Shown: positions 27,223-35,178 of the stretch, piece by piece
How positions within the stretch are numbered: position 1 is the first letter of the stretch
Layout of the letters: the number at the start of each line of letters is the position of its first letter
Assembly (NCBI GenBank): GCA_028290285.1
Contig: JAQGKD010000085.1
Span: forward strand, 1-35,459
DNA: 35,459 bases
Reading direction: 5' to 3'
DNA from: Hyphomicrobiales bacterium
GTDB taxonomy: Bacteria > Pseudomonadota > Alphaproteobacteria > Rhizobiales > Beijerinckiaceae
Program-made: the position numbers and the translations under genes
The notes under the pieces: model-generated
Seen by the model: only the letters and a program-made list of their open reading frames with translations
Told to the model about the DNA's origin: nothing
Databases searched by the model: none

Positions 27223-27534
27223 ATGGCTTCGACAATTCGCGTGAGAGCAACTTCAGCTGGCGACAAGACCGAGGTCCAGTCGCTGATCCAGCACCCGATG
27301 GATTCCGGCTTCGTCAAGGATGCAAAGGGGGAGACCATTCCACCCCATTACATCGAGATCGTCACCTTCGAGCATGATGGAAAGACGGTCTTTACGGCAT
27401 TCTGGGGACCGGCGGTTGCGAAGGATCCCTATCTGAAATTCAGTTTTACAGGCGGCAAAAAGGGCGACGACCTGAAGGTGAGCTGGGTGGACAATCTCGG
27501 CACGTCCGAATCCTCGGTTTCGAAGATTCAATAA
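27223..27534 (+). CDS. soxZ: SoxY partner SoxZ
   Basis: The 103-residue protein matches SoxZ: STIRVRAT, KTEVQSLIQHPMDSGF, PPHYIEIVTFEHDG, VFTAFWGPAVAKDPYLKF, and a final DNLG segment. It has no signal peptide of its own, as is normal because SoxZ travels with SoxY. The start at 27223 is preferred to the GTG at 27217 because GGAG lies eight bases upstream and the family begins close to this point. Confidence 0.95.
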   Translation: MASTIRVRATSAGDKTEVQSLIQHPMDSGFVKDAKGETIPPHYIEIVTFEHDGKTVFTAFWGPAVAKDPYLKFSFTGGKKGDDLKVSWVDNLGTSESSVSKIQ

Positions 27535-27564
27535 AGCGACGTGACGAGCTGCGGGAGGAAGACA

Positions 27565-28431
27565 ATGACGCGCGCAAGATGGGTATTCATTGCAGTCCTG
27601 GGCCTCGCCTGCGTTCTCTACGCAGGCCCCCACATCGCGCGCGCGCAGTCGGAGGTCAAGCCCGATCCGAAATCGGATTTCGATATCTTCCGAAATTACT
27701 TCACGACGAAATTTCCGACCGTGAAGCTGGAGGACTTTGTCAACGGCCCCTATTCGATGAACGAGGATATGCGAAAGCAATGGGAGGAAAAGGAGCAGTT
27801 TCCTCCCTATGATTTCGCGGTCGACCGGGGCAAGGGGCTGTTCGAGAGGAAATTCAAAAACGGCAAATCGTTCGCAGATTGCTTCCCCGAGGGCGGCATC
27901 GGCATTCGCCAGAACTATCCTTATTTCGATACCAACACCGGACAGGTTGTCACGCTCGAACTTGCCGTCAACGGATGCCTGGGGCAGAACGGAGAAGAGC
28001 AATATTCCTACGTGCAGGACGACATGGCTGCCATCACGGCCTATATGGCGTTCACCTCGCGGGGGAAGCCCTTTGACATTAAGATTCCGGATGATCCGCG
28101 TGCCGTGCAGGCCTACGAGAAGGGCAAGGAGTATTTCTACACGCGGCGTGGTCAGCTGAATTTTTCCTGCGCCAGTTGCCATGTGCAATATCCCGGCGAG
28201 CGTATTCGTGCTGAAGTTCTCGCGCCTGCTCTCGGTATTACAGCTGCGATGCCGATCTACCGCTCCGAATGGGGTGGGATGGGCACCACGACAAGACGGT
28301 TCATGACCTGCAACAGCCAGATCCGCGCGACGCCGCTACAGCCGCAGGACGAGTCCTACCGCGATGTCGAATATTTCCTCTCCTACTTGAGCAACGGGCT
28401 GCCCATTTCCGGGCCCGGTGCACGGCCCTGA
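27565..28431 (+). CDS. soxA: Diheme-type cytochrome SoxA, single-heme variant
   Basis: SoxA is the catalytic subunit that, with SoxX, joins thiosulfate to SoxY. After a signal peptide (residues 1-27) the 288-residue protein has one heme motif, CASCH (202-206), and the active-site cysteine in TCNSQIRA (Cys249), which in the family carries a cysteine persulfide and ligates the heme iron. At the place of the first heme of diheme SoxA only Cys106 and Cys138 remain, likely a disulfide as in other single-heme SoxA proteins. The start follows GGGAGGAAGAC. It is followed ten bases later by the soxK-like gene. Confidence 0.94.
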   Translation: MTRARWVFIAVLGLACVLYAGPHIARAQSEVKPDPKSDFDIFRNYFTTKFPTVKLEDFVNGPYSMNEDMRKQWEEKEQFPPYDFAVDRGKGLFERKFKNGKSFADCFPEGGIGIRQNYPYFDTNTGQVVTLELAVNGCLGQNGEEQYSYVQDDMAAITAYMAFTSRGKPFDIKIPDDPRAVQAYEKGKEYFYTRRGQLNFSCASCHVQYPGERIRAEVLAPALGITAAMPIYRSEWGGMGTTTRRFMTCNSQIRATPLQPQDESYRDVEYFLSYLSNGLPISGPGARP

Positions 28432-28441
28432 GGACGCTTCC

Positions 28442-28753
28442 ATGCGAAGAATAATGCAGCTGATCGTGATCGGGGCGGCGGTTTATACCGCAGGCAGCAC
28501 GGCGTTGGCCGCCACCCTGGAGGAATTCACCAACGCGTTCGCCGCTGCAACAACCAGCGTAAACGAGGCAGCAGCCGTCAAGAACCAGTGGACCACGACC
28601 ACGCAAGCCCTCGCCGATTCAAAGAAGGCTGCGGACGCGAAGAACTTTGACGAAGCCGTCTCTCTCGCCAAACAGGCCGAAGCGTTGGCCCGCGCATCGC
28701 TGTTTCAAGCCAGAGCCGAGTCGGGAGCCTGGAAGGACGCGGAAATCAAGTGA
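28442..28753 (+). CDS. SoxXA-binding-protein-like small exported protein (SoxK/SAXB-like)
   Basis: The 103-residue protein has a signal peptide (MRRIMQLIVIGAAVYTAGSTALA) and an all-helical mature part rich in Ala, Lys, Glu and Gln: a TLEEFTNAFAAATTSV helix, KNQWTTTTQALADSKKAADAKNF, then EAVSLAKQAEALARASLFQARAE. This amphipathic helical pattern and the position between soxA and soxB fit the SoxXA-binding proteins (SoxK, SAXB) that increase SoxXA activity in some bacteria. No direct motif proves this, so the call rests mainly on size, helix pattern and neighbours. Its stop overlaps the start of soxB (GTGA). Confidence 0.65.
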   Translation: MRRIMQLIVIGAAVYTAGSTALAATLEEFTNAFAAATTSVNEAAAVKNQWTTTTQALADSKKAADAKNFDEAVSLAKQAEALARASLFQARAESGAWKDAEIK

Positions 28754-30531
28754 CAGGAAATGCGAGTTCAACGTCAGCCGGCGTCAATCGTCGCACCCTC
28801 CTCCGTCTGGCCGGTGCCGCGAGCGCCCTTCCGTTTTTGTCGCGACGCGGCAGAGCTGCCACGCCTGACGACCGGCTCTACGATCTCACGCCTTTCGGAA
28901 ACGCGCGCATCCTGCACATGACAGACACGCATGCGCAGTTGAAGCCAGTCTACTTCCGGGAGCCCAGCGTCAATATCGGTGTGGGCGAAATGCAAGGACG
29001 ACCGCCCCACATCGTCGGCGACGCGTTCGTGAACCGCTTCGGATTGGCCGACGATCCGCGCATCGCCCATGCGTTCACCTATCTCGATTTCGAAGCAAGA
29101 GCGCGCCGCTACGGACGGCTGGGTGGGTTCGCGCATCTGAAGACCCTCATCGACAGGATGCGCAATGAAGCCGCAGGCGGGCAGGCGCTTCTGATCGACG
29201 GCGGAGATCTCTGGCAAGGAAGCGGTCTTTCGAATGCGCTGAAGGGCGCGGACATGGTCGAGGCCTCCAACCTCCTCGGCATCGAATATATGACGGGACA
29301 TTGGGAATTCACCTACGGAGAAGAAGCGCTTCGCGCCAACCTCGAAAAGTTCAAGGGTGAGTTCCTGGCGCAGAATGTCTATCTCACGGAAGAAGCCGCA
29401 TTCAACGACGCGCCTGCATTCGACCAGGCATCGCGCCGCGTCTTCAAGCCAGCCATTATCCGTGCATTCGGCGACCACCGCGTTGCAATCATCGGCCAGG
29501 CCTTTCCCTATGTGCCGATCGCCCATCCGAAACGCTTCGTGCCCGATTGGACGTTCGGTATCCGGGAAGTGGAAATGCAACAGCTTGTCGACGATCTCCG
29601 CGAGCGCGAAAAGGTCGATGCTGTCGTTCTGCTCTCGCACAACGGCATGGACGTCGATCTGAAGCTCGCGAGCCGTGTCACTGGCATCGACATCATCCTC
29701 GGCGGGCACACGCATGACGCGGTGCCGCAACCTGTCAGCATCGGCAATGCCAAGGGCGCGACGCTCGTCAGCAACGCGGGATCGAACGGCAAATTCCTCG
29801 CCGTGATTGATTTCGACATTGGGAAGGGACGCCTGAAAGCTATTCGCTATCGGCTGCTGCCGGTTTTTTCAGACCTGCTGAAGCCCGATGCCGAGATGGC
29901 CGCGCTGATCGAACGATTACATGCGCCGCAGCAAGCGGCCTCCAGCAAAATTCTCGGCCAGACGGAACAGCTCTTATACAGGCGCGGCAATTTCAACGGC
30001 ACCATGGACCAGATGCTGTGCGACGCGCTGCGGACCCAGCTCGACGCTGACATTTCGCTGTCACCCGGATTCCGCTGGGGCACGAGCGTGCTGCGGGGCG
30101 ACGCAATCACGATGGAAGACGTCCTCGCGCAAACCGCAACCACCTATTCCGAAGTGTATGTGCAACCGATGACCGGCGAGCAGATCAAGACCGTCATGGA
30201 GGATGTCTGCGACAACCTCTTCAACCCCGACCCCTACTATCAGCAGGGCGGCGACATGGTGCGTGTCGGCGGCATCAGCTACCGCTGCGCACCAGGCGCG
30301 GCGAGCAGCGGCAGGATCTCTGATTTGCGCACATCGCACGGCGACCCCCTGGATGCCGACCGGACGTATCGTGTGGCAGGGTGGGCGTCCGTCAACGAAC
30401 AGCAGGGCAAGCCTGTCTGGGATATTGTAGGCGACTATCTTGGCGACCGGCCGCAACTGCGGCTGCCGCGTGATACCAGCGTTGTGGTCACGGGCGTCGA
30501 GGGAAACCCCGGCTATGGAGGACCAGCCTGA
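28750..30531 (+). CDS. soxB: Thiosulfohydrolase SoxB
   Basis: SoxB is a dimanganese hydrolase that releases sulfate from the sulfur intermediate on SoxY. The 593-residue protein begins at a GTG overlapping the previous stop, has a Tat signal (NRRTLLRLAGAASALPF) and the calcineurin-like core: HMTDTHAQLKP, LIDGGDLWQGSGL, the SoxB form of the third motif TGHWEFTYG, VVLLSHNGMDVD and LGGHTHDAVP. The C-terminal 5'-nucleotidase domain has NFNGTMDQML and LSPGFRWG. It is full length and intact. The stop overlaps the ATG of the next gene (TGATG). Confidence 0.96.
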   Translation: MTGNASSTSAGVNRRTLLRLAGAASALPFLSRRGRAATPDDRLYDLTPFGNARILHMTDTHAQLKPVYFREPSVNIGVGEMQGRPPHIVGDAFVNRFGLADDPRIAHAFTYLDFEARARRYGRLGGFAHLKTLIDRMRNEAAGGQALLIDGGDLWQGSGLSNALKGADMVEASNLLGIEYMTGHWEFTYGEEALRANLEKFKGEFLAQNVYLTEEAAFNDAPAFDQASRRVFKPAIIRAFGDHRVAIIGQAFPYVPIAHPKRFVPDWTFGIREVEMQQLVDDLREREKVDAVVLLSHNGMDVDLKLASRVTGIDIILGGHTHDAVPQPVSIGNAKGATLVSNAGSNGKFLAVIDFDIGKGRLKAIRYRLLPVFSDLLKPDAEMAALIERLHAPQQAASSKILGQTEQLLYRRGNFNGTMDQMLCDALRTQLDADISLSPGFRWGTSVLRGDAITMEDVLAQTATTYSEVYVQPMTGEQIKTVMEDVCDNLFNPDPYYQQGGDMVRVGGISYRCAPGAASSGRISDLRTSHGDPLDADRTYRVAGWASVNEQQGKPVWDIVGDYLGDRPQLRLPRDTSVVVTGVEGNPGYGGPA

Positions 30532-30989
30532 TGTCCGTAGGCATCTGCCGAAGAGCCCTTCTTTTGGCGACGACGCTGGGCGTTGCTCCGTTCGCGCTCG
30601 CAACGGCCGCCGCCTCATCGGACTCATCGCCCTTCGCGGAGCATCACCTTGCTCTGCAACTTTCCGACGGCGATCCGCACAAGCAAGCGCTGGTGCTCAG
30701 CGTGGCCAACAATATGCTCAAGGTATATGGGCCAGACGCGATTGCCATCGAGGTCATCGCCTTCGGTCCCGGAATCGATCTTCTTCGCGCCGACAGCCCC
30801 AACAAAATATCTGTCGACAGCCTGATCGCGCAGGGGGTGACGTTCGATGTGTGCATGAACACGGTGGATACGATCACCCGCGAGACCGGGAAACAGCCTG
30901 CACTCAACGACCTGGCCATCCAGGTGCAGGCCGGTGTCGCGCGGATCCTCACTCTCTCAGAAAAAGGATACACGCTCGTCAGGCCGTGA
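30531..30989 (+). CDS. Exported DsrE-family protein, copy 1
   Basis: The 152-residue protein has a signal peptide (to about residue 28) and a DsrE/DsrF-like domain: HHLALQLSDGDPHKQALVL, IAIEVIAFGPGIDLLRAD, FDVCMNT with a single conserved cysteine (Cys108), and a C-terminal GYTLVRP. Cytoplasmic DsrE proteins carry persulfide on such a cysteine. This protein is sent to the periplasm, where the Sox system acts. It is coupled to soxB by overlap and followed by a related gene (copy 2). A role as sulfur carrier or sensor is inference. Confidence 0.83.
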   Translation: MSVGICRRALLLATTLGVAPFALATAAASSDSSPFAEHHLALQLSDGDPHKQALVLSVANNMLKVYGPDAIAIEVIAFGPGIDLLRADSPNKISVDSLIAQGVTFDVCMNTVDTITRETGKQPALNDLAIQVQAGVARILTLSEKGYTLVRP

Positions 30990-31009
30990 AGCCGCGATGG
31001 AGGTTCGCG

Positions 31010-31465
31010 ATGAGGACGATACAGCTTTGCGTGGCGCTTCTTTGCTCGGCGCCATTGTTCGCCACCGCACCGGCTTGGACAGCGGAAGGCAAGACTCACC
31101 ACGTCGTATTCCAGATCGACGTGAATGATCCAGACATCATGAATCTTACGCTCAACAATGCGACGAACGTCATCGACTATTACCGCGACAAGCACGAAGA
31201 GGTCGAACTCGACGTGGTGGCATTCGGGCCCGGGCTAAACATGTACAGGACAGACAAGTCCAAGGTAAGCGACCGCATCAAGCATCTGACCGACTACAGC
31301 TACCCGTCCCGCGTCCAGTTTTCCGCCTGTAACAATACCAAGGCCAACATGGAGCGAACCGAAGGACATCCAATCGAGCTTCTCCCGGAAGCGACGCTCG
31401 TGCCCTCCGGCGTCGTTCATATCGTGGAGTTGCAGGAGAAGGGGTGGAGCTATGTTCGTCCGTAG
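31010..31465 (+). CDS. Exported DsrE-family protein, copy 2
   Basis: The 151-residue protein has a signal peptide (to about residue 25) and the same fold as the preceding gene product. It shares VVAFGPGLNMYR with VIAFGPGIDLLR of copy 1, FSACNNT with FDVCMNT (conserved Cys107), and KGWSYVRP with KGYTLVRP at the end. The two are diverged paralogues in tandem. GGAG is placed eight bases before the ATG. Its 3' end overlaps the HbpS-like gene by 14 bases, so it is part of the sox transcript. Function is not established. Confidence 0.83.
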   Translation: MRTIQLCVALLCSAPLFATAPAWTAEGKTHHVVFQIDVNDPDIMNLTLNNATNVIDYYRDKHEEVELDVVAFGPGLNMYRTDKSKVSDRIKHLTDYSYPSRVQFSACNNTKANMERTEGHPIELLPEATLVPSGVVHIVELQEKGWSYVRP

Positions 31466-31991
31466 ATATGCCCGTCGTGCAAGCGGCGGATGGATCAGGC
31501 ATGCAGCCGCCCTCACAGCAGCCGGGCTGATTGAATGTTGCGCGCCCGGCATGGCGGATGAGGCGCTCGTCACATACAGGTCGATCTCGCCCGACCTCGC
31601 CATCGAGATCGCGCACGCCGCCCTGCAGAAGTGCCGCGATGACGGCCTTCAGGTGGCAGTGGTCGTCCTGGACCGTTTCGGCCAGCCGCTGGTGCTCCTG
31701 CGGGATCGTTTCGCAGGACTTCCGGCGGCATCCACGGCGTCCGCGAAGGCTTACACATCACTGAGCTTCCGACTATCTACGGCTGACTTCGTCACAGCCA
31801 TTCAGGGCAGACAACTCAATCCGGAACTGGGGCGAATGCCGAACATCGTCATGCTGGCGGGAGGCGTTCCCATTGAAGCGGGCGGCGGCCTCGTAGGTGC
31901 GATCGGCGTGTCGGGCGCACCGGGTGGGGACAAGGACGAGGCCTGTGCACGTGCAGGACTGGATGCTGTCCAGGACAGACTCGATTTCTGA
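31452..31991 (+). CDS. GlcG/HbpS family protein, exported
   Basis: The 179-residue protein has an N-terminal hydrophobic stretch after an arginine-rich start (export signal to about residue 36) and the GlcG/HbpS domain: LAIEIAHAALQKCRDDGLQVAVVVLDRFGQPLVLLR in parts, ASTASAKAYTSLSF, and the glycine-rich GGVPIEAGGGLVGAIGVSG. Members bind heme or cobalamin in some systems and act as sensors or chaperones. In sox operons they are found near the end, as here. It overlaps the upstream DsrE-like gene, and its start follows GGTGGAGC. Confidence 0.87.
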   Translation: MFVRRYARRASGGWIRHAAALTAAGLIECCAPGMADEALVTYRSISPDLAIEIAHAALQKCRDDGLQVAVVVLDRFGQPLVLLRDRFAGLPAASTASAKAYTSLSFRLSTADFVTAIQGRQLNPELGRMPNIVMLAGGVPIEAGGGLVGAIGVSGAPGGDKDEACARAGLDAVQDRLDF

Positions 31992-32019
31992 TTGACGGGC
32001 GTCATGACGGAGCACGGCG

Positions 32020-32829
32020 ATGACCGAAATGGACAAGTCATTCACTGGATCGATCCCGGCCCTGTACGAAAAATATCTTGTACCGTTATTTTTCGCACCC
32101 TATGCAGCTGATCTCGCCTTGCGGGTCGCTGACCTCACACATGGCAGACTTCTGGAAGAAGCGGCCGGATCGGGCGCGGTCACGCGCGCGCTTGCCAGAA
32201 CACTTCCGGATTCGGTTGAGATCGTCGCAACCGATCTCAACCAGCCGATGCTCGATCTGGCTAAGTCCACATTGCAGGGGCGAAGCATCGTCTGGCGACA
32301 GGCGGACGCCTGCGCCTTGCCCTTCGAGGACAATGCATTCGACGTGATCGTCTGCCAGTTCGGGGTGATGTTCTTTCCAGATAAGCTCAAAGCATTTCGA
32401 GAGTCGCGACGGGTTTTGAAACCGAGCGGCATGTTTCTCTTCAACGTCTGGGACGGGATCGGGGAGAACGACTTCGCATTTGTTGTCAATGAAACGATGG
32501 CGGATCTATTCCCCCAGGATCCGCCGCGCTTTTTCGCGCGTGTACCGCATGCCTATCATGACACCGGTGAGATCAAGGCGACCCTTGCTGCGGGTGGCTT
32601 CGATCGAGTGGAGGTGGAGGCCGTCGAGCGACGGAGCCGAGCGGCGTCGCCCCTGGATGCCGCGATCGGCTTGTGTCAGGGAACGCCCCTGCGCAACGAG
32701 ATCGAGTCCCGCGATCCCGAGCGTCTGGAGGAAGCGACAGTGACGACAGCTGCTGCATTGTCTGCGCGCTTCGGGGCCGGCGCAATCGAGGGAAAAATGC
32801 GCGCCCTCGTCGTCACGGCCACACGCTGA
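32020..32829 (+). CDS. Class I SAM-dependent methyltransferase
   Basis: The 269-residue protein has the methyltransferase type 11 pattern: LLEEAAGSGAVTRALA (motif I, glycine loop slightly altered), IVATDLNQPMLDLA (acidic residue binding the SAM ribose), ADACALPFEDNAFDVIVCQFGVMFF and RVLKPSGMFLFNVWD. It resembles the UbiE-type group with an unknown acceptor. It lies 28 bases after the HbpS-like gene and may be cotranscribed with the sox operon, although it has no known role in sulfur oxidation. Confidence 0.88.
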   Translation: MTEMDKSFTGSIPALYEKYLVPLFFAPYAADLALRVADLTHGRLLEEAAGSGAVTRALARTLPDSVEIVATDLNQPMLDLAKSTLQGRSIVWRQADACALPFEDNAFDVIVCQFGVMFFPDKLKAFRESRRVLKPSGMFLFNVWDGIGENDFAFVVNETMADLFPQDPPRFFARVPHAYHDTGEIKATLAAGGFDRVEVEAVERRSRAASPLDAAIGLCQGTPLRNEIESRDPERLEEATVTTAAALSARFGAGAIEGKMRALVVTATR

Positions 32830-32863
32830 GCCGGCGGCACACTCGCAGAAGGGGGTACTCATC

Positions 32864-33301
32864 ATGGCACCATCATCCGCCAACGACCGCAAGCCGACGT
32901 GCCACGTGATAAAGGCCGGACTCGAATTCATCGGAAAACAGGCGCTTTCCTACACGCCCGGAATTTCAGCCGAGACCGTGGCCTCGAAAGGGATTCATTT
33001 GCAGCTCGTGACGATTCCGCCGGGCGGACGCGCAAAGGCACACAAGCATGAGGCTCACGAAACAGCACTCTATGTTCTGAGCGGCGAATCCGGCATGTGG
33101 TACGGCGAGACGCTGCAGGACCATCTGGTCGCCGGAGCCGGGGACTTTGTCTATATCCCGCCCGGCATGGCCCACCTGCCCTACAATCCGAGCGCTACGG
33201 AGGATTGCGTCGCGCTGATATCACGTACGGATCCGAATGAGCAGGAGAGTGTCGTCCTGCTGCCTGAACTCGACCGGATTCATCCTGCAAAGTCACCCTG
33301 A
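32864..33301 (+). CDS. Cupin domain protein
   Basis: The 145-residue protein has a single cupin barrel. The first metal-binding motif is HKHEAHETALYVLSG and the second is VYIPPGMAHLPYNPS, with two histidines and a glutamate in the first and one histidine in the second. A regular YILSGE-type turn occurs between strands. It has no signal peptide and no recognisable enzyme-specific residues. It is 34 bases after the methyltransferase gene on the same strand. Function unknown. Confidence 0.85.
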   Translation: MAPSSANDRKPTCHVIKAGLEFIGKQALSYTPGISAETVASKGIHLQLVTIPPGGRAKAHKHEAHETALYVLSGESGMWYGETLQDHLVAGAGDFVYIPPGMAHLPYNPSATEDCVALISRTDPNEQESVVLLPELDRIHPAKSP

Positions 33302-33659
33302 CGCTGATGCCGTCGCCCAGTGTTTACAAAACGAAATGCTGGTGAGGTGGAACCGCGCTACGCGCGGCGCATTTTGACCGGACGGCCGCACGCTTCCCGA
33401 AGCGTGAGCTTTGGCTGTCCCGCATGTTCTGATTTCCGCGCGCCGGAGACATTTGTGCTGCGGACCTCCCACGCCGAATGCGCCCGGAGTGAAGGCCAGC
33501 TTGAATTGCGCTGAGCTCGGCGATCTACCTGAAAATGAACGTTGGCAATGACCAAGTGTTGCTACGCTTGATAAAGAATTAACTCGGCCCGCGCTCTTAT
33601 TGCAGCGCACAAAGCAAACGTGCGGACAGGCTTAAGTTGGCTGATTTGCGGAGAGTATC
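33302..33659. other. Intergenic region before glgA
   Basis: About 360 bases without a recognised gene. A perfect inverted repeat CACGCTTC-CC-GAAGCGTG at 33389-33406 may be the terminator of the cupin unit, though no T-run follows. The rest presumably contains the promoter of glgA; the AT-richer stretch at 33560-33585 is a candidate place, but no clear boxes were assigned. Confidence 0.4.
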
Positions 33660-35159
33660 TTGAGGACGTGGTCAGCGGAATTACAAGTGGAACAACGCGC
33701 GGCGGCTCGTGCTGCTTCCTCACAGTGCGCTTGCCGTGGCCACCGCATTCTGTTTGTCACTTCGGAAATGGCGGACTTCGTCAAGGTTGGCGGACTCGGC
33801 GATGTCTCGGCATCTCTGCCGCGTGCGCTGCGGAAAAGTCACGACGTCCGAGTGCTCATCCCCGGCTATCGCGAAGTCCTGTCGCATGCGCACGATCTCG
33901 AGTTCGTATCTCATCTGCCGGGCAAGGCCGACGTGCCGTCCTGCGATCTCGCCCGCTTCGATACAGCCGATGGCCTGCCTATCTACGTCGTGGTGCACGC
34001 CGGTCTCTTCGAGCGAAACGGAAGCCCCTACCTCAACCCGAATGGGCAGGATTGGGAGGACAACGACATTCGTTTCGCTCTTCTGGGTCTGGCCGCGGCG
34101 GAGATGGCGGTCGGCGCAGGCGATCCTGATTGGCGACCGCAGATCGTCCACGCCAACGACTGGCCCGCGGCATTGGCGCCGGCTTACCTGGCGTGGCGCG
34201 GCGCACGGGTGCCCACGGTGTTCACCGTTCACAACCTCGCCTATCAGGGTGTCTTTCAGCGAGAGACGATGGGCCGTCTCGGCATCCCCGACCAAGCATT
34301 TCAGATCAACGGCGTCGAGTTTTACGACAAGCTGTCGTTCATGAAGGCCGGTGTATTCTATGCCTCGCACGTCACCACCGTCAGCGAGAGCTATGCGCGG
34401 GAAATCACCTCGGCGGAATCCGGCTGCGGGCTGGATGGCCTGCTGCGGACGCGCGCCGCGGAGGGTCGGCTGAGCGGAATTCTGAACGGGATCGACGAGC
34501 AATGGGACCCGCGCTCAGAGCCGAGCCTTTTTCAGAATTTTGAGGCGGGAGACTGGGCAGGCAAACGGCGCAACAGCTCGGCGCTTCGCAAGCACTTCGG
34601 ACTCGCTGTCTCGCGTGGGCCGCTTTTCGCCGTCGTGTCCCGACTGGTCGAGCAGAAGGGCATCGACCTCATCGTTGAAAGCGCGGAAGACATCGTCGCT
34701 GCCGGTGGCCAGATGGTCATCACCGGCACAGGTGAGCGCAAGCTCGAGAGCGACGTCCGTTCGCTCGTCGAGCGCCATCCGGGACAGGTTGCCGCGCATA
34801 TAGGCTTTGATGAGAGCGAGGCGAAGAACGTCTACGCGGGAAGCGATTTCCTGCTCATGCCGTCACGGTTCGAGCCTTGCGGCCTGAGCCAGATGTATGC
34901 GCAGCGCTTCGGCTCGCTGCCGATTGCGCATCGTGTCGGCGGTCTGGCCGATTCCATTCAGGACGGCGTCAACGGGTTCCTTTTCCAGAAACCGTCGGCG
35001 TCGTCGTTTCGCGGGGCACTGGTGCGGGCTTTCGGCATCTTCGGCGCGAAGGCACGGCTGAACACGATGCGTCACTCAGCCATGCGGCGGGCGGCGGGCT
35101 GGCAGGATGCGTGTTCGGGCTACGAACTCGTCTACGCCCGCTCCATCGGTAACTCCTGA
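33660..35159 (+). CDS. glgA: Glycogen synthase GlgA
   Basis: GlgA (family GT5) transfers glucose from ADP-glucose to the growing glucan chain. The protein has the N-terminal Rossmann motif KVGGLGD (residues 42-48), an HANDWPAALAPAYL segment, a TVFTVHNLAYQGVF segment, the FMKAGVFYASHVTTVSESYA segment, NGIDEQWDP, and in the C-terminal half FAVVSRLVEQKGIDL, PSRFEPCGLSQMYAQRFGSLPI and VNGFLF. Length (499 aa) is slightly above the usual 475-485 because of an N-terminal extension of about 27 residues. The start used is a TTG preceded by GGAG; a later start cannot be excluded. No other glycogen genes are within the window. Confidence 0.93.
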   Translation: MRTWSAELQVEQRAAARAASSQCACRGHRILFVTSEMADFVKVGGLGDVSASLPRALRKSHDVRVLIPGYREVLSHAHDLEFVSHLPGKADVPSCDLARFDTADGLPIYVVVHAGLFERNGSPYLNPNGQDWEDNDIRFALLGLAAAEMAVGAGDPDWRPQIVHANDWPAALAPAYLAWRGARVPTVFTVHNLAYQGVFQRETMGRLGIPDQAFQINGVEFYDKLSFMKAGVFYASHVTTVSESYAREITSAESGCGLDGLLRTRAAEGRLSGILNGIDEQWDPRSEPSLFQNFEAGDWAGKRRNSSALRKHFGLAVSRGPLFAVVSRLVEQKGIDLIVESAEDIVAAGGQMVITGTGERKLESDVRSLVERHPGQVAAHIGFDESEAKNVYAGSDFLLMPSRFEPCGLSQMYAQRFGSLPIAHRVGGLADSIQDGVNGFLFQKPSASSFRGALVRAFGIFGAKARLNTMRHSAMRRAAGWQDACSGYELVYARSIGNS

Positions 35160-35178
35160 GGCTTCTTTCACTGCGCGG

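Noticed and set aside
26288..28188. Long minus-strand open frames across soxX to soxA
   Set aside because: They are antisense to genes with heme motifs and other clear signatures and show no motifs of their own.
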